This document shows positions 1 to 12,330 of a DNA stretch of 64,000 nt, one piece after another. How positions within the stretch are numbered: the stretch's first letter is position 1; each line of letters opens with the position of its first letter. Below the pieces are notes generated by a model. It ran no database searches and was not told where the DNA came from. It saw only the letters and a list, made by a program, of their open reading frames with translations. Location of the stretch: assembly GCF_921293095.1 (NCBI RefSeq), contig NC_060252.1:45198881-45262880 (forward strand), given 5' to 3'. Origin of the DNA: Ischnura elegans (taxonomy: Eukaryota > Arthropoda > Insecta > Odonata > Coenagrionidae). Both the position numbers and the translations under genes were made by a program.

Positions 1-3000
1 AAAAACGCGAGAGTCACAATTTTCAGAACACCAACTCAGCAACTCATCAACTTAAAAAAACATTGACTCCTCAAATAGAAGAAAACTAGACCTAGCACTA
101 AACGTCGGCTAAAGTACTTACGCGGAAGTCAGATCCCATCCATAAGGTTCTCTTATCGCGAAAAATAAGAAGAAGTAGATATTGCTTATCGGGTGTACCA
201 AAGATAGCAAGATTTCCGCATGCCACTGTAAATCACACAAGGATATAATACCATCGAAAATTTTCCTTATGCAACGCAAAATAGTAAAACACGAGTCGAT
301 AGTGAGGCAAAGGCGAAATGATTTAAGTTCCATATCAACTCTGTGACTTGAACATTTTCTATCTTCTCGTCGTCCTCCCTTATGAGCCAAAGTCCTCCGT
401 TTTCTTTCTCCCAAGAGGAATTGGGATAGTTTTATAACGCGTTTCAATTGCGATGGACCAATGACACCGGTTTCAAGTACTCCTCTTGCAGCTACTTAGT
501 CGGCCTCCGGTAAGCCCCATCGTCGTTTGTTTGCTTAAAGTCATTAGCACTCGCAAAGCATCATCGCTGGGTTCCTATCGTTGTCTTTGGTATGAAGAAA
601 CTTGCTTCGTTATATTTTTTTAAACTTACCCAACAAATATGTTTAAAAAATGTCTCCCAATTTAATACCACATGAGAATTTTATAGACTTAAATTATGAT
701 TTATGCTGTGAATTTAAAACCACCAAAAAGTCATGAGAGTGCGAATGAATGAAAAATAAGTTTGATGCACCTCTAATACTATACTTTTACCTGAGTAGAG
801 TTTTCACGGAGGTGAATTTACGCTCTTGAGTTACAAGTAAATGTTATCTACTGCTCATTACTTTATTTATACTGCCATAAAATTTCACAATGATAGTCAA
901 AGTTTTTAACAATTTATTAGCCACCAATAATGATAAAATACGACTTATCAAGCGGGAGCGATAGGTCCACTTAATTAAATTATTAAACCACACAAAAAGA
1001 GCACCTCTTTTCAGTGTCGATGGCTCCCTATCTATCAGTCAAGCCTCAACTAACCGTTTTAAAAGTATTCTACCTGTTAAGGCAGGTTTACAGGAGTTTC
1101 TTGCGACTTGCGGCTGAGACAGCCTTGAATAGACCTCTTTCTACAGTTCCCAATAAGGCCTACTACTATTCTTTCTGTCTATAAACCTCTTCTCCTTCTC
1201 CCCCGCCCCGGCTAACCCATCACTCTTACCTGAAACACGGATTTTAATATACCCTCTCCGCTCAGTACCTTAGAACACATTTTTTTCCTAAACCGTTTTC
1301 ACAATTTGCAGCACACACAAAGCAGCATAATGAAGAGCGAAGGTATATTTGCTAACACTTCGCTAAGTACGACTGACCCTCCACTCCACTAGTCTCGCAC
1401 GATGAAACAAAGATATCACTTGTGTGAATGTATGTACTCCTTACAGCAACACCCCAAGGTCTACTCCCCGTCATATTCCATGCCGGCCAACTACAAACTC
1501 CTCACTGGGCACATGTTGCCGTCGAACGACTATGTTTACATATCGTAAATATTCAGTCAATTAACCTGGTTACATTTTTTAAAAAGGCCGCATTATTCTT
1601 AGAATCTTCATCATTTAGCTCTTCCAACAACGGGAAACTAAAATGCTTGCCGATTTACTGCTTCCTTTTCAGATAATGACCATAGGAATAGATTTCCAAC
1701 AGCTTAGAAATGGAAAAGATGATCACAGATGGCAACGCATAATGTTTACGACGACGTCTACAGCCACCGAAGACCCAGACGATTTAAAGAGAGATATTCA
1801 AAAGGAAAAAACTTACATCTACCCCTATCGTACCGGCACTTCTGAAAAAGTTTTACTGACTGACTTTTACCATCTCGCTAGACACACGCGTTTCGAATTT
1901 TCTTCTCATGACGCCAGACGTCGACATAAAAAAAGCAGCTTCTTCGTCCTGCTGCGCGACTTTTAGACTACAGTCAATTCCCGGACAAAATCAATGAAAA
2001 ATAAATAATGATCAGCAAATAAACACGTAACGGTCCTACTACATTTTGATCTACCCTGTCGCATCACCCAAAAATAAGGGCGTCACGTAATAAACCTCCG
2101 TTCGATTAAATAAAAAAAACGCGATTGCAAGAGAAAAAGTTTTACGAAAAAAAAGTGAGTCGAAATAAATGCATAACAGAGGGAAATAATAATGACTCGT
2201 AAAAAAAAAGTTACCTTTTATTCTTCCGATTGATAAACATTATTGAACTTTCAAATACTTCATTATGGCTACATATAAACAAAGAAAAATAAATGCGAGA
2301 ATATATAAGTTGATGTAGCACCAATTAAAACCGAGAGATAAAACATACATGCGGGTTAATATCCAGATATACCAGCCAGTACAAAAAGTGAAAAGAAACG
2401 ATTCCGTACCACGTATTTTCTCACGAAAAGATCGCGTTGATATTGCAAGGGATTGTTCCTCGAAAAAAATACATGACACGCTTCAGAAAATAAGGGCTTT
2501 ACTTCCCATGATCTCACGATGGGAAACCTAATTTCTCCTCAAATTTTCCCCAATGAAAGCAAATTTACGGCATTCCGTCAAAACCACACATTGGCACGAC
2601 AGTGCTGCGCTCAAGACGAGTTAACAGTTTTTACAGCATGACTTCCCGATACTTACGAAACCACGCCATGTGTTGCGGCAGAAAAAGTAGTAGATAAATA
2701 TATCAGTTCATTAACGGCCTTTCCAATTAATTTTAATAAATAACAAAAAAATGTTCGAAATAAAGTATGTGCATTTTGTGAAAGGGAATCAACTGCAACA
2801 ACTTCACTCTCCTTAGTATTTATTGTAACCAGAAACGGGGCTTCACAACGCAAATCGAGGTACATTTTGGAACAATATTTTTTGGCATTCAAATCTAATT
2901 TGGCAATTCGATTGAGAGAACACCATCATTGTATCGTGAAAACAAATAAAGAATGCTTTAAGTCGAAAGTTAAGGAGCATTCTCGGCATGAACAAGGCGT

Positions 3001-4682
3001 AAAAAGCAACAAAATAATGGGTTTAAAAAATGGGTTCCATGCCTCAAAATGGGTAAATTAAAAAAAGAAGGAAATGAAAATATTGCCGACGCAGATTGGC
3101 AAATTATATGGAACACGCCAAATTTTTCATTTTTTGGCACATAAGATGTTAATGCTGACACTTGCAAAACAAAGGCAGAGAGGGACGTGAGAGGAGATGT
3201 ACTAGCTAAGAATTTCAAGCAAGGGTAAAAGAGAAATGCCGAAGACTGAAAAGAAAATGAGATGAACTGCGATGCAAGAAAGGGAAGACGAAGCGCCGAG
3301 CGACAAGGGAGAGTATCAGATGAGGGAGGACGTGGTGGGAGGAAGGTTTGTTATTTTTGGATGATCTTGGACTATTTCCCAGTGCCCATTCATGCATGTT
3401 CCAACGGTTGAGCGGCTGTAGACGGAACATTTCTTCACTGATTTACAGCCCGGAGGATCATATCCTCCAACCTATTTTTCGGCGTAAATGAGTGTGTTAA
3501 CAGAAAGTTCAGAGGGGAAAGTACGTGGTGAAATATGCCAGGTTCAAAAAAAATGAAAGGAGAAGAAAGGACGTGGTTTATTGATGGTCACGTAATGATG
3601 GCAAAATAATATTGGTAATGTGGTCCCAAAGGTTTTGTACAAAGAGAAACTTCAATAGTCAACAATAAGAGTCAACGAACAATAATATTCAATGAGTATG
3701 TGAACTTAAGTATTCTAGGTTGGTGAAAGGCACATTGAAATGCATCCAGATCTTGTAAGGGATTGGCGATTTTATAAAAATCGAAGCCACGTTTCATTTC
3801 TTTTTTTGAGCACAAAGCAATTCGATATGCTTCATTATCAATATCTAAGTTCCTAAAGCGCCGTTAAAGCATCGACACGCGTTATTGGCATATGCATAAA
3901 ATTCTTGTAAAAAAAAATTCGCTGAAAACCAATTTTTATGGATTTAATGAAGAATTTCCACATAATAAAACTGAAATAAATCAATTAGGTGCCTACACCA
4001 AAAGCCTTACATATTTAAGTTAACTCGTACCTTTGACGGCATTATCCCTGCATGTACGACAGCTAAACAACCTTAAAGATACTAAATTGCTAGACATTCA
4101 ATATTTCCAGGACTTCAATGATGAGTTCCAAATGATTAAAGTATATGAAGTGTGATAGTGGACGAAACGTTTCAAAGCGTTCAAACTCCAAAAGCTCCAC
4201 CTGAAATGGGCTGGTTCGCCAATTCGACCACACTGAGTTCGCTGTACCTTCCACACTAGCAAACGATTGATTCCCTCGACCAGCAATGCCTTAAATAAAC
4301 CGCGTAATAAATGAACCGGCACTCCTATGACGTCACCAACTCACGAAAAGTGGGCGGAAACTCCTGCCTTTTCTTATTTCAAACTTATAAGAGAAGAGCG
4401 GAATGAAGCAGATTTGCTTTTACTCTGTAAAGTCTCTTCCCCTTCCATTTCCTGAATTCTTTTCATGCATATTGATTTCTTAACCCAGTTATCTAGATCC
4501 AAAACGATTATTATTATTGTTTTTCCTCCCTAATTTTTCTAAAAAAAAACATGCCAAGTTCGAAGGCGGAAAGATAAATTGCACAAGAAGATAATGTTCT
4601 TTTTCTTTTACTCCGATACGGCTCACAAGAAAATCAGATCAGATTAAAGCCGAAATCAGTCAATTATGTACAATACTGACCC
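1..4682. other. No gene recognised (putative ANKS1 intron 1)
   Basis: AT-rich sequence. The longest open frame is 1643-1966 (+, 107 codons), preceded by a good acceptor-like TTCCTTTTCAG but with no recognisable protein. A CRE-like TGACGTCA lies at 4328-4335. Confidence 0.5.
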
Positions 4683-4748
4683 CCTTTACAACCCAGGACT
4701 ATTCGGTTGAAGGCCAAACGCTCTGACCACTAGGCTACCACGCTCACT
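4683..4748 (-). mobile_element. tRNA-like SINE head or tRNA pseudogene
   Basis: The minus strand reads GTGGTAGCCTAGTGGTCAGA (A box) then, after about 35 bases, CCTGGGTTGTAAAGG in place of a B box. The A box is good and the B box is damaged. Flanking sequence shows no second tRNA half. Confidence 0.6.
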
Positions 4749-7530
4749 CAAATCCTAAAAACCACATTAGCATCTGAGTGCCGACGAAAGAGGGAAAAAG
4801 TCTCCTATGGGATGCTGGATCCAGCGGCTAGGATGAGCGAAAAGTGGTAGAGGCGACGAAAGTGTTGAGCGGGATTGTGGATGAGGCGAAGAGGAGGGAC
4901 CCCTTGAGGGAAGTGGTAATAAGCGCATGGGCCCCAGACACAGAGGGAAAGGGAGAGAGAGAGAGAGCGAGGGGAATGAGGAAGAGATGCCGGCGGCGGC
5001 TCGCGGATGCCCTTGGGAGATTATCTTCTCACCCATTTTTTCCCGCAGTGAGAACGAAGAGGGATATATATAAAAAAAAAGAAGCAACTTCCCTTCGTCC
5101 CATAAGGCACGCCACTCTCCGTTTAGTGTCACGCTCGCGTCAGAGACTGCGGTGGGTGGAGGTTCTCTGGCAAGGAAAATGATGCAGCGATGAGTGAGGA
5201 TGGAATACAGCGGAGGAGGAGAAAGGCAAAGGTTGGAATGCCAAAACCAACAGCTTCTCTTCTTTTTTTTAGAAGAAGAAGTAGGCATTCCCTCGCCAAA
5301 GGGGGACACGAGCTCCTCAAAGATAGCTCCAATATCTGCTAAATGTAAAGCACTCGTGTCGACACGAGCTTCTAAACAGCGCACAGTGGGCTAGAATCGA
5401 AAAAAGCTGGCCAAAACTTCAAAAACGATATTTTTACGCTGGGAAGTTGAAACTTCGCACATATATTCGCAACTAAATTGTACATAACTTTCCAGATTAT
5501 TTTTTTCCTATGTTTTCACGTTAGCAATATATGTGTGGTCAAAGTTGAAAAAATTTAGCGAAAAACGACCACCCTCGATTTTTTCTGAAAATTGCCAACT
5601 TTATCCTCGTGCAGTGATTTCATGAATAGTTTTATCTATATCTTATATATTTGCCAGTTTACAGTGGCACAATTTAACAAGCATAAAAAGTTCGGACACA
5701 ATTAAACATAAAGAATTTAAATAAATGACAATGCAGTCAATGTACCCTTATTGACCTGAAGAGTTTGTATTGAGGTAGGAAAGAGCGTGGTGCGTAAAAG
5801 AGTGGTTGGGAAAAGAGAACGAGTCAATGTAGTCTGGAACTACGAGATACTTTACTTTATCAGTCGCCTTTATGTTAGCCTAGCGAACAGTAACGGGATG
5901 AAATTTCCAATAATTAGCCAAATATCAAAGCAAATTAAATGCGCTTCGTTTAGGTCTATTACCATACAGCCAGAAGTTTCGTATCTATCTATCTATATCT
6001 ATAGCGCTGCAGCGCTGCGCTAGTATTAAGCATAGCTCCTCCCTTCCTTAAACTTCCAACTCAGTAAAGGAAAAGGGCACGGCAAGGTTAACAATATTTT
6101 TTGCAATAAAAACAATATCAATGAAATGAATACACTCAAAAACGTTCAATTTAAGGATGGATGCATGGGCAATGATTACTCGACACAGGCGAGTGTCAAT
6201 GTAACATACGAGTGAAACTAGTCAAAATATTTCATGCAGATACGGATTTATGGTATCATTTATTTATACTGTTGACTATTCATAGCTGAAAAAATCTAAG
6301 TAAAAAATTGAATACATCCACCTTTGGAAATATCCAATGAAGAATGGATGGGTGATGAACGAAAAATATGAGGTGAATTCGATTAGTATCACTAGACTTA
6401 GCGACTAGTCTTGAGATAAAGAAAAGAGAAGATAGTTTAAGGAAAGAGGAAAATACATATGACTCATGCCAAGCAGGTGTTATCAACTACGTACATCCGA
6501 TATCCATGCATATAATTCATCTCGTCCAATTACTTTCCATAAACGTATTCTATTAATGCCCTGGACAATAACCATAAAGGTTCTCATTCGAAACGTGGGT
6601 AAATTAAATTAAAGGGAAATTGAGCTCTACGGCCTCTAAGTAATACAAAACAAAAAGTCTCTCCAATGGTCGTAAAAGTTGGCACCGCTCGTCAAATCAA
6701 ACTTCTACTCTACTCGAACTACTAACGATTGTCTTCTAGTGCTGACGTTGATGATGAAGAGTAAATGTATATTCTAGGTTCAAATTTGAAACAACACAAA
6801 ACTATGAGAAGAAAAGAGCGAAAAGACATTAACCCGTCACTTTTCCAAACCTGAAACGCCTAACTTATCGTTGCGTTTATTAAGTATCCTTTACGAATAA
6901 GTCCTTGCGTAACCTATTCCGCGGTAAATACCCTTTTAAACCTACATATTCTTCGAAGAATTCCTCATGGTGTGGCATCGAGGATTTGACAAAGGGGGTA
7001 GTCATGGTTCCTAGGCACCTTCCTTCACCCGCCATCTTGCTAAACCTCCGCTCCTTAAGCGTGACGCCTTTTTTCCATGGCTAATGGGTCGTGACGCAAG
7101 GCAGCCGCGTCCGTGAGCTACTTGGTACAACCTCCGTCCTCTCGATATCACCAGAGACAGAGACGTTGCGTCCCGGCTAAGCCAGAGGAGGCTTAAGAAG
7201 GCCGGAGGGGCACACAATGGGAGCTAATAAGCCACTGGATACTCGGGCTGCGGGATGTTCCGGAGAGCCATAGATCCGAGTCATCCGGTCCCATGCCTCC
7301 CTGAATCTTCCCCCTGCTCCTCATTAAGGCCTTTCCGGCGGAAATCTATATCTGAGGCCGACTTTGCATCAAAATCTACGTAATGCACAACGACTGGTCT
7401 TGCAAAAAGGTCCGTAAAAAAGTAATTAGTCATAACAGTAATTGTTTGCGCACGGTATTATACTATTAAATTTTGCGAAAATATAATATTTTTTAAATAT
7501 CACAATAAAATCATTTCTAGAACTCTAGGA
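4749..7530. other. No gene recognised
   Basis: A GC-rich, purine-rich stretch at 4830-5110 is followed by GATATATATAAAAA (5063-5076) and overlapping low-complexity frames on both strands (up to 205 codons at 4767-5384, minus). A TCTA microsatellite and the 14-bp palindrome AGCGCTGCAGCGCT (6003-6016) lie near 5.98-6.02 kb. A second GC-rich block lies at 7000-7340. Confidence 0.5.
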
Positions 7531-7598
7531 AATTTTGTAAGAGTGATGTAAACTTGAAGTTTACATCATGTAAACTAGAAGTTTACATCACAAAATTA
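7531..7598. repeat. Nested palindrome
   Basis: GATGTAAACTTGAAGTTTAC followed by ATGTAAACTAGAAGTTTACA forms two small hairpins that also pair with each other. The block is bounded by AATTTTGT and ACAAAATT, making one imperfect palindrome of about 68 bp. Probably a MITE remnant; function unknown. Confidence 0.7.
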
Positions 7599-10111
7599 TA
7601 AAAAAACTTAAAACGCCTCACTTGCTATATCAATAGGTTAAATAATAAAAATATAGAAAAGCTACAGCAGGTGTTTCCCAGATGTTTTACATAAAAAATC
7701 GGTGGATAACGAGCCATTGCATAAAGGAGAACATAGTTAATCCATTGCGAATTTACTTAATTGGGATTGGATTTACTCAATCCATTGGGACATACTTAAT
7801 TTCAATGGGAAAAATCGATGCTCTTTGCCTAAATAATTCAGATATCTTGCTAAAACTAGGGGGAAATAAATTTGTTCATACTACGGATTCGGCGAGAAAT
7901 TGATTTTTGGCATTGAATTGGCTTTTTGAAATACATAAAAAAAACGCTCTTTTCCGTGAAAATAAAAATAACGTTTGTCATTTGCCACTGGTAAATGTAA
8001 CGTGATAAATCGAATAATAACAGAGAATACTACAGTTCATTATATGCATTTACCAAACTATACCATCGGATATTTCAAAAATTTGATGGGCAAGCACATA
8101 TAGATCGGGAATCAGGATATATTAGAGTAATAATAAAAAAGGAATATTAACAGCGACAGGAGAAATAAATATGAAGCGTATTCCTTGAAAATATATTTGC
8201 AAAAATTATCATATATTTGTAAACTTTTCGGCTCATTGAGTATCTACGAAAATCTATGAAAACATAATGGTATATGAATTTCAAAGAAAATATTAACACG
8301 GCATTGGTGAAAACAGAAGGAAAAAGGAAACTTTCCATCAGCCTTCCATTAACACCATCTGAACATATTTTCACGGACACCTCTTAAGGAAATAGCAACA
8401 CTACAAATAGCTGCGCGCCACATAGTGATCCTTCAAAATGTCACGCGACCAGAACAGGGGGACAAATTGACATTAAATTATATGATTAGTACAGAGGCGA
8501 GAACAAAATTTTCCCATTCCAGATATTCTTTTACAAAAGAGTAAAAGAATTCATTTCTGAAATGTGAAGATTGTTCTCTCTACCTAAAGCACACCAATAC
8601 ACGCAGGTATTTGTATAGAAGCGAATGAAAAATTCTATGGCTGCTTATTGAGAAAGGAGGACATAAAATGCAAGTGCGTTTCCTCTTTATTGTTGCCTGT
8701 GTCTTGATATGTCAATATGTTGCTCCTTTCCAGTCCATGCCTTCATCAATGCTCAGCCGAGTGTTATTTAAGAAGTTATAAAAGAAGATTGGAGGCGGTA
8801 ATGGAACGATAAATACGAGCTGACTTCATTGGACGTATCCGTTCCGGTCGACCGGTCAAATCGTCTTTTTTTTGCGAAAAATTATTGGTTTAACCTAACG
8901 TTTCCACCTTGAAACTTCCTGAGTACATACCTACAGCTAAAGCTTGTCAAAATATGAAATTTATATTCTGAATCAGAAATAAAAATTTTACACATGAGAA
9001 AAAACTGAGGAAAAACTTTACAAGGTAATTAGTGTACTTTTCAAGGTACTAGTGTAAGTCATCAATTCGCAACAAGACAGGTCGAGCGAGATTGACGCTT
9101 CCTCTTAACTCTAGATTACAATAGCTCATTGAGATCCCAGTCTGCAAACCTAGCCGCAAGTAAAATGAGCTGCTAAAAGGTGGAGGCGATATCGTATCGT
9201 TACGGCTGATGGTTAACGTTTCCCCTTTCGATGGAATAATAAGCCACTGTTCACCGCAGTCTTGGCGGGGTAGGTAGCCGAAGGATCACCGGGTGTTCTC
9301 GGCCCGTTGTAGCTCCTGCTTCTTCTTCCGTTCTTTATATAGACAGGAAAATGGTTCCAGCACATGCTTGCGAGAGGCTCTCGAGATAATACCGGCCATC
9401 ACTGGCACAGCCCACGTGCCCCACAGAAAAACCAGCATTAATTTTCAGTCCTATTTTGGACACTGACGAAATGGGACGAGGGCGAGGATGCAGTATGAGT
9501 ACATAAACAGTGGGTACGGTATTTATGGGAACTTGGTAGCCTAAAAGTACCAGCTAGTTCATTAAGTAGAAGATAGACAGTAGGGCTGCCCTGGATTCAA
9601 ATACCGAATACCTCCGATCAGAACCAAACCAAAATCCTCGAAGTAAGAGGGGGCCCAAGGAAAAAAATGATCCTTCTACCCTGAATAAGTGAAATTCACA
9701 CACATGTGACTTAGCCTCACGTTAGCCCTACCGTCATTCATCCTGATAAACCTTCGGGTTGAGTCACTTTGTGGTGAGATTACTGGTTTTATAAGTTTTG
9801 TAAAAGTTAAGCGTAGTGCTTCCGATGGCTGAGCAATGGGTAGACAGACTACAAAAGTACTTCAAATAGACGGATAATAAGTGGTAAGTCACAATAAGTG
9901 GTCTTTTACAGTCCAAAATTTAATTAACCTGAAACAAACAATAGATTTCTCAACAATAGCGTGACATCATAAGTCTACATTCTTGTTCTTGATCAGATAT
10001 GGCTTGGAAGCTGACCTGATGATGACTCTTTAGTGATGAAAAATGCGTGGTTTGCTTCCACATAATTAGTTTCTAGTTTCCTGATGTGGACTCTAAAATG
10101 CACTACGTTTT
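7599..10111. other. No gene recognised
   Basis: AT-rich with no convincing coding frame. CTGATGATGACTCTTTAGTG at 10016-10035 resembles the core of the foldback repeats found elsewhere in the window. Confidence 0.5.
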
Positions 10112-10160
10112 AAATAAAAATTTGTGCAATGCTTCAAAATAAAAATTTGTGCAATGCTTC
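10112..10160. repeat. Exact 25-bp tandem duplication
   Basis: AAATAAAAATTTGTGCAATG plus CTTC occurs at 10112-10135 and again at 10137-10160 with a single base between. A recent replication slippage event is likely. Confidence 0.85.
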
Positions 10161-11018
10161 AACGAAAATTATGCTTAAAATGACCGATTTTGACTTCGAC
10201 AAGACCAAATATTTACTTGACTATGACTTTATTGCCTTATTTTCCCTCTTATCGAAAAAAAAACTCCTTAAGAAGAATTGGACCCCTATTGCTTTTCTTT
10301 CTGCCGCTAAACCCATTATGGATATAATAATGGTTTAAGTCAAATGTATCCGGGCATGCATGAGTTTTTGGTCATTACTTAGGGTATTTCACATGACCAT
10401 AAATATTTAAGCAATTTTAAACGCACAGCATGTTAACGGGGAATAGCCCAACGAAGAAAACGATTGACGAAAAGGAAATAACAAGACGAACGGTTTATGC
10501 TGGTGTTTACAAAGGTGAACAATTACGAGACAAATGATAAGGTTATGGAAAATCCACGCCATGCTGAAACTAAAGACGTCGAAAAACTGTTGGTAAAGTG
10601 GGCGGGCGGAGGATGAGAACAGGCTGAGATTTAGAGAGGGAGCACAATGGCTCACGCACAAGCCAGGCTGAATGAAGAAATCGAGCAAGATAGAAAGACC
10701 CCAAGCTCATAAAGAATTTATGAGGGCTCCTCCGCAGGGTTGTTACAAGCCTACCGATTTCCAATTCCCTGACTTTTCACGGACAAAAATATTCATTTCC
10801 TCTCACTTTACACACTCCTTTCAATTTTTAACGTAACATTTTTAAGGAGCGAGAATTAATAAATTACGAAAGTCTTATTTTATTAATATAGTAATTATTT
10901 TTGAATGAATATATTCGCAATGTACCGCCCTCGATTGATGGATGGAATCGTTGAAAAGAGTGTAAAGATCAACCTCACGGAACCCATGCACATGGCCGAG
11001 GCCGAAGTAGATGAGTTT

Positions 11019-11145
11019 TTGACGTCATCGACTTACCTTCGAAAGGGTTAAGGCCGTCGATTTTCGACGAGAATGTCTCGAGACTTAGGCGACGGTGCGA
11101 AAAAGAAAAGATACGGGTCTCTTTATTTTTTTTAACTCCATCACA
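11019..11145. repeat. Dispersed repeat, copy 1
   Basis: GACGTCATC, GAAAGGGTT, GTCGATTTTC, GCGACGG-GCGAA and ACG-GTCTCTTT followed by a T run occur in the same order as at 59048-59175. The copies are strongly diverged. Confidence 0.5.
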
Positions 11146-11277
11146 ATTGACAATAATATAAAACAGATACATGTGCCCATTTTTATTGCCCACACTTTCT
11201 AGCTAGCCTTTCTATCAATCTGAATCATAAACACGAGGTTGTAGCAACGTGCGCGCTACATATCACGAGCATTATCG

Positions 11278-11760
11278 TTGGTTTTAGAGCACAGAGTCAA
11301 AATAATCAATCGTCCACCCTTTACACCAGCCATCGGAGGGCGTTCCCTCCTCCACCCCTTCCGAACATCCCCCTCCCCTCCATCCGACGCACCGAACCCC
11401 CTTCCCCCTCTCTCTCTTTACCCCCCTCTCCTAGAGCCCCTTCCATCCCCTTTCCCGGGTCGAGGGAGTGTAAGGCGAGCGAGCAGCCAGCCCTCCCGCT
11501 GTTTATCGATTGACGCAGCCGCCGCCGCTGCTAGGGAAACCGCCCCTGAGTCTCTCTCTCTCTCTACCATAACACCCTCCCGCCCGTACCCTCCGCGCCT
11601 CGCCCGGAAACAAACCCCCATATAAGCAGCAGCGAGAGAGGACCCCTACCCCCATCTGAACACAGGCACACTTCTCCCACGGCAAACCGAACTGCAACAG
11701 TCTGAGCTTCCCGATCCGACGGCACGGGGATCGAGTCACACTGAATGAGTCTGGAAGCGA
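11278..11760. promoter_or_regulatory. GC-rich, pyrimidine-rich island with TATA-like box
   Basis: From 11340 to 11450 the plus strand is almost all pyrimidine. CpG-rich sequence and a TCTCTCTCTCTCTC run (11551-11566) follow, then TATAAG at 11621-11626. This looks like a promoter or enhancer island. No coding exon is recognised downstream, and open frames here are low-complexity. Confidence 0.35.
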
Positions 11761-11824
11761 AGGTAGGGGACATGCATAATAGGAGGGAAAACCGATGTCG
11801 AGAAACTAAATGCGCCATGAAGGG

Positions 11825-12330
11825 TTGGTACCAAAGAGTAATCACGAGAGAGTGGGCAATGATGGATGGAAACCCGGCGCTGACGTCTGGTTAATCTGTA
11901 ATAAGGAGTCAAGAGGGCCATGATAATAAGTCTATAGCGTCGAACGGATAGCCGTACTTGTTATGGTCTCAACACAGCACCCAAGAAAGGATGGAGAGAA
12001 ACCCGGCGTCGGATTCGGCTTGCTTTTTTCGAAAGGCGCGGAGAAGGACCATGAGAATATATACATCTTATGCGACGTACGGAAACCAGTGCTTAAAGGT
12101 TTGAATCCCTGCAAATATTATTTGATATGGTCCTAAAAAAGCACCCAAGGTAGGATGGAGAGAAACCCGGCGTCGGCATCGGCTTACTTTGCTCGAAAGG
12201 CGCCAGAATGACCTTGAGAACAGGTACATCTTATCGACAGACGGAAAGCAGTGCTAAAAGAGGCCTAAGTATAGCACCAAAGAGATGATGGAGAGAAACC
12301 CGGCGCGGCGTTCATCTCGGACACGTTACG
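11825..12330. repeat. Degenerate four-unit tandem repeat, 130-163 bp units
   Basis: Four units align on GGATGGAGAGAAACCCGGCG (CCCGGCG at 11873, 12003, 12166 and 12299). They also share a preceding CACCCAAG/CACCAAAG block and a following ACATCTTAT-GAC-ACGGAAA-CAGTGC block. The CGTCGGCATCGGCTTACT core also occurs, diverged, at about 61010-61055, so the unit derives from a dispersed repeat. Confidence 0.75.

Noticed and set aside
1643-1966. 107-codon frame preceded by an acceptor-like TTCCTTTTCAG
   Set aside because: No recognisable protein and no partner exon; kept only as a remark in the block description.
4098-4322. 74-codon minus-strand frame considered as an ankyrin exon of ANKS1
   Set aside because: Contains no ankyrin repeat consensus (no TPLH or G--AL pattern) and does not fit the expected second exon.
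4767-5384. 205-codon minus-strand frame, the longest in the window
   Set aside because: Its product is Ser/Pro/Leu low-complexity from a purine-rich island, the opposite strand is also open, and no domain is recognisable.
5390-5670. Possible DNA transposon beginning CACAGTGGGCTAGAATCG
   Set aside because: The left end looks like a terminal repeat, but no convincing inverted partner or target duplication was found.
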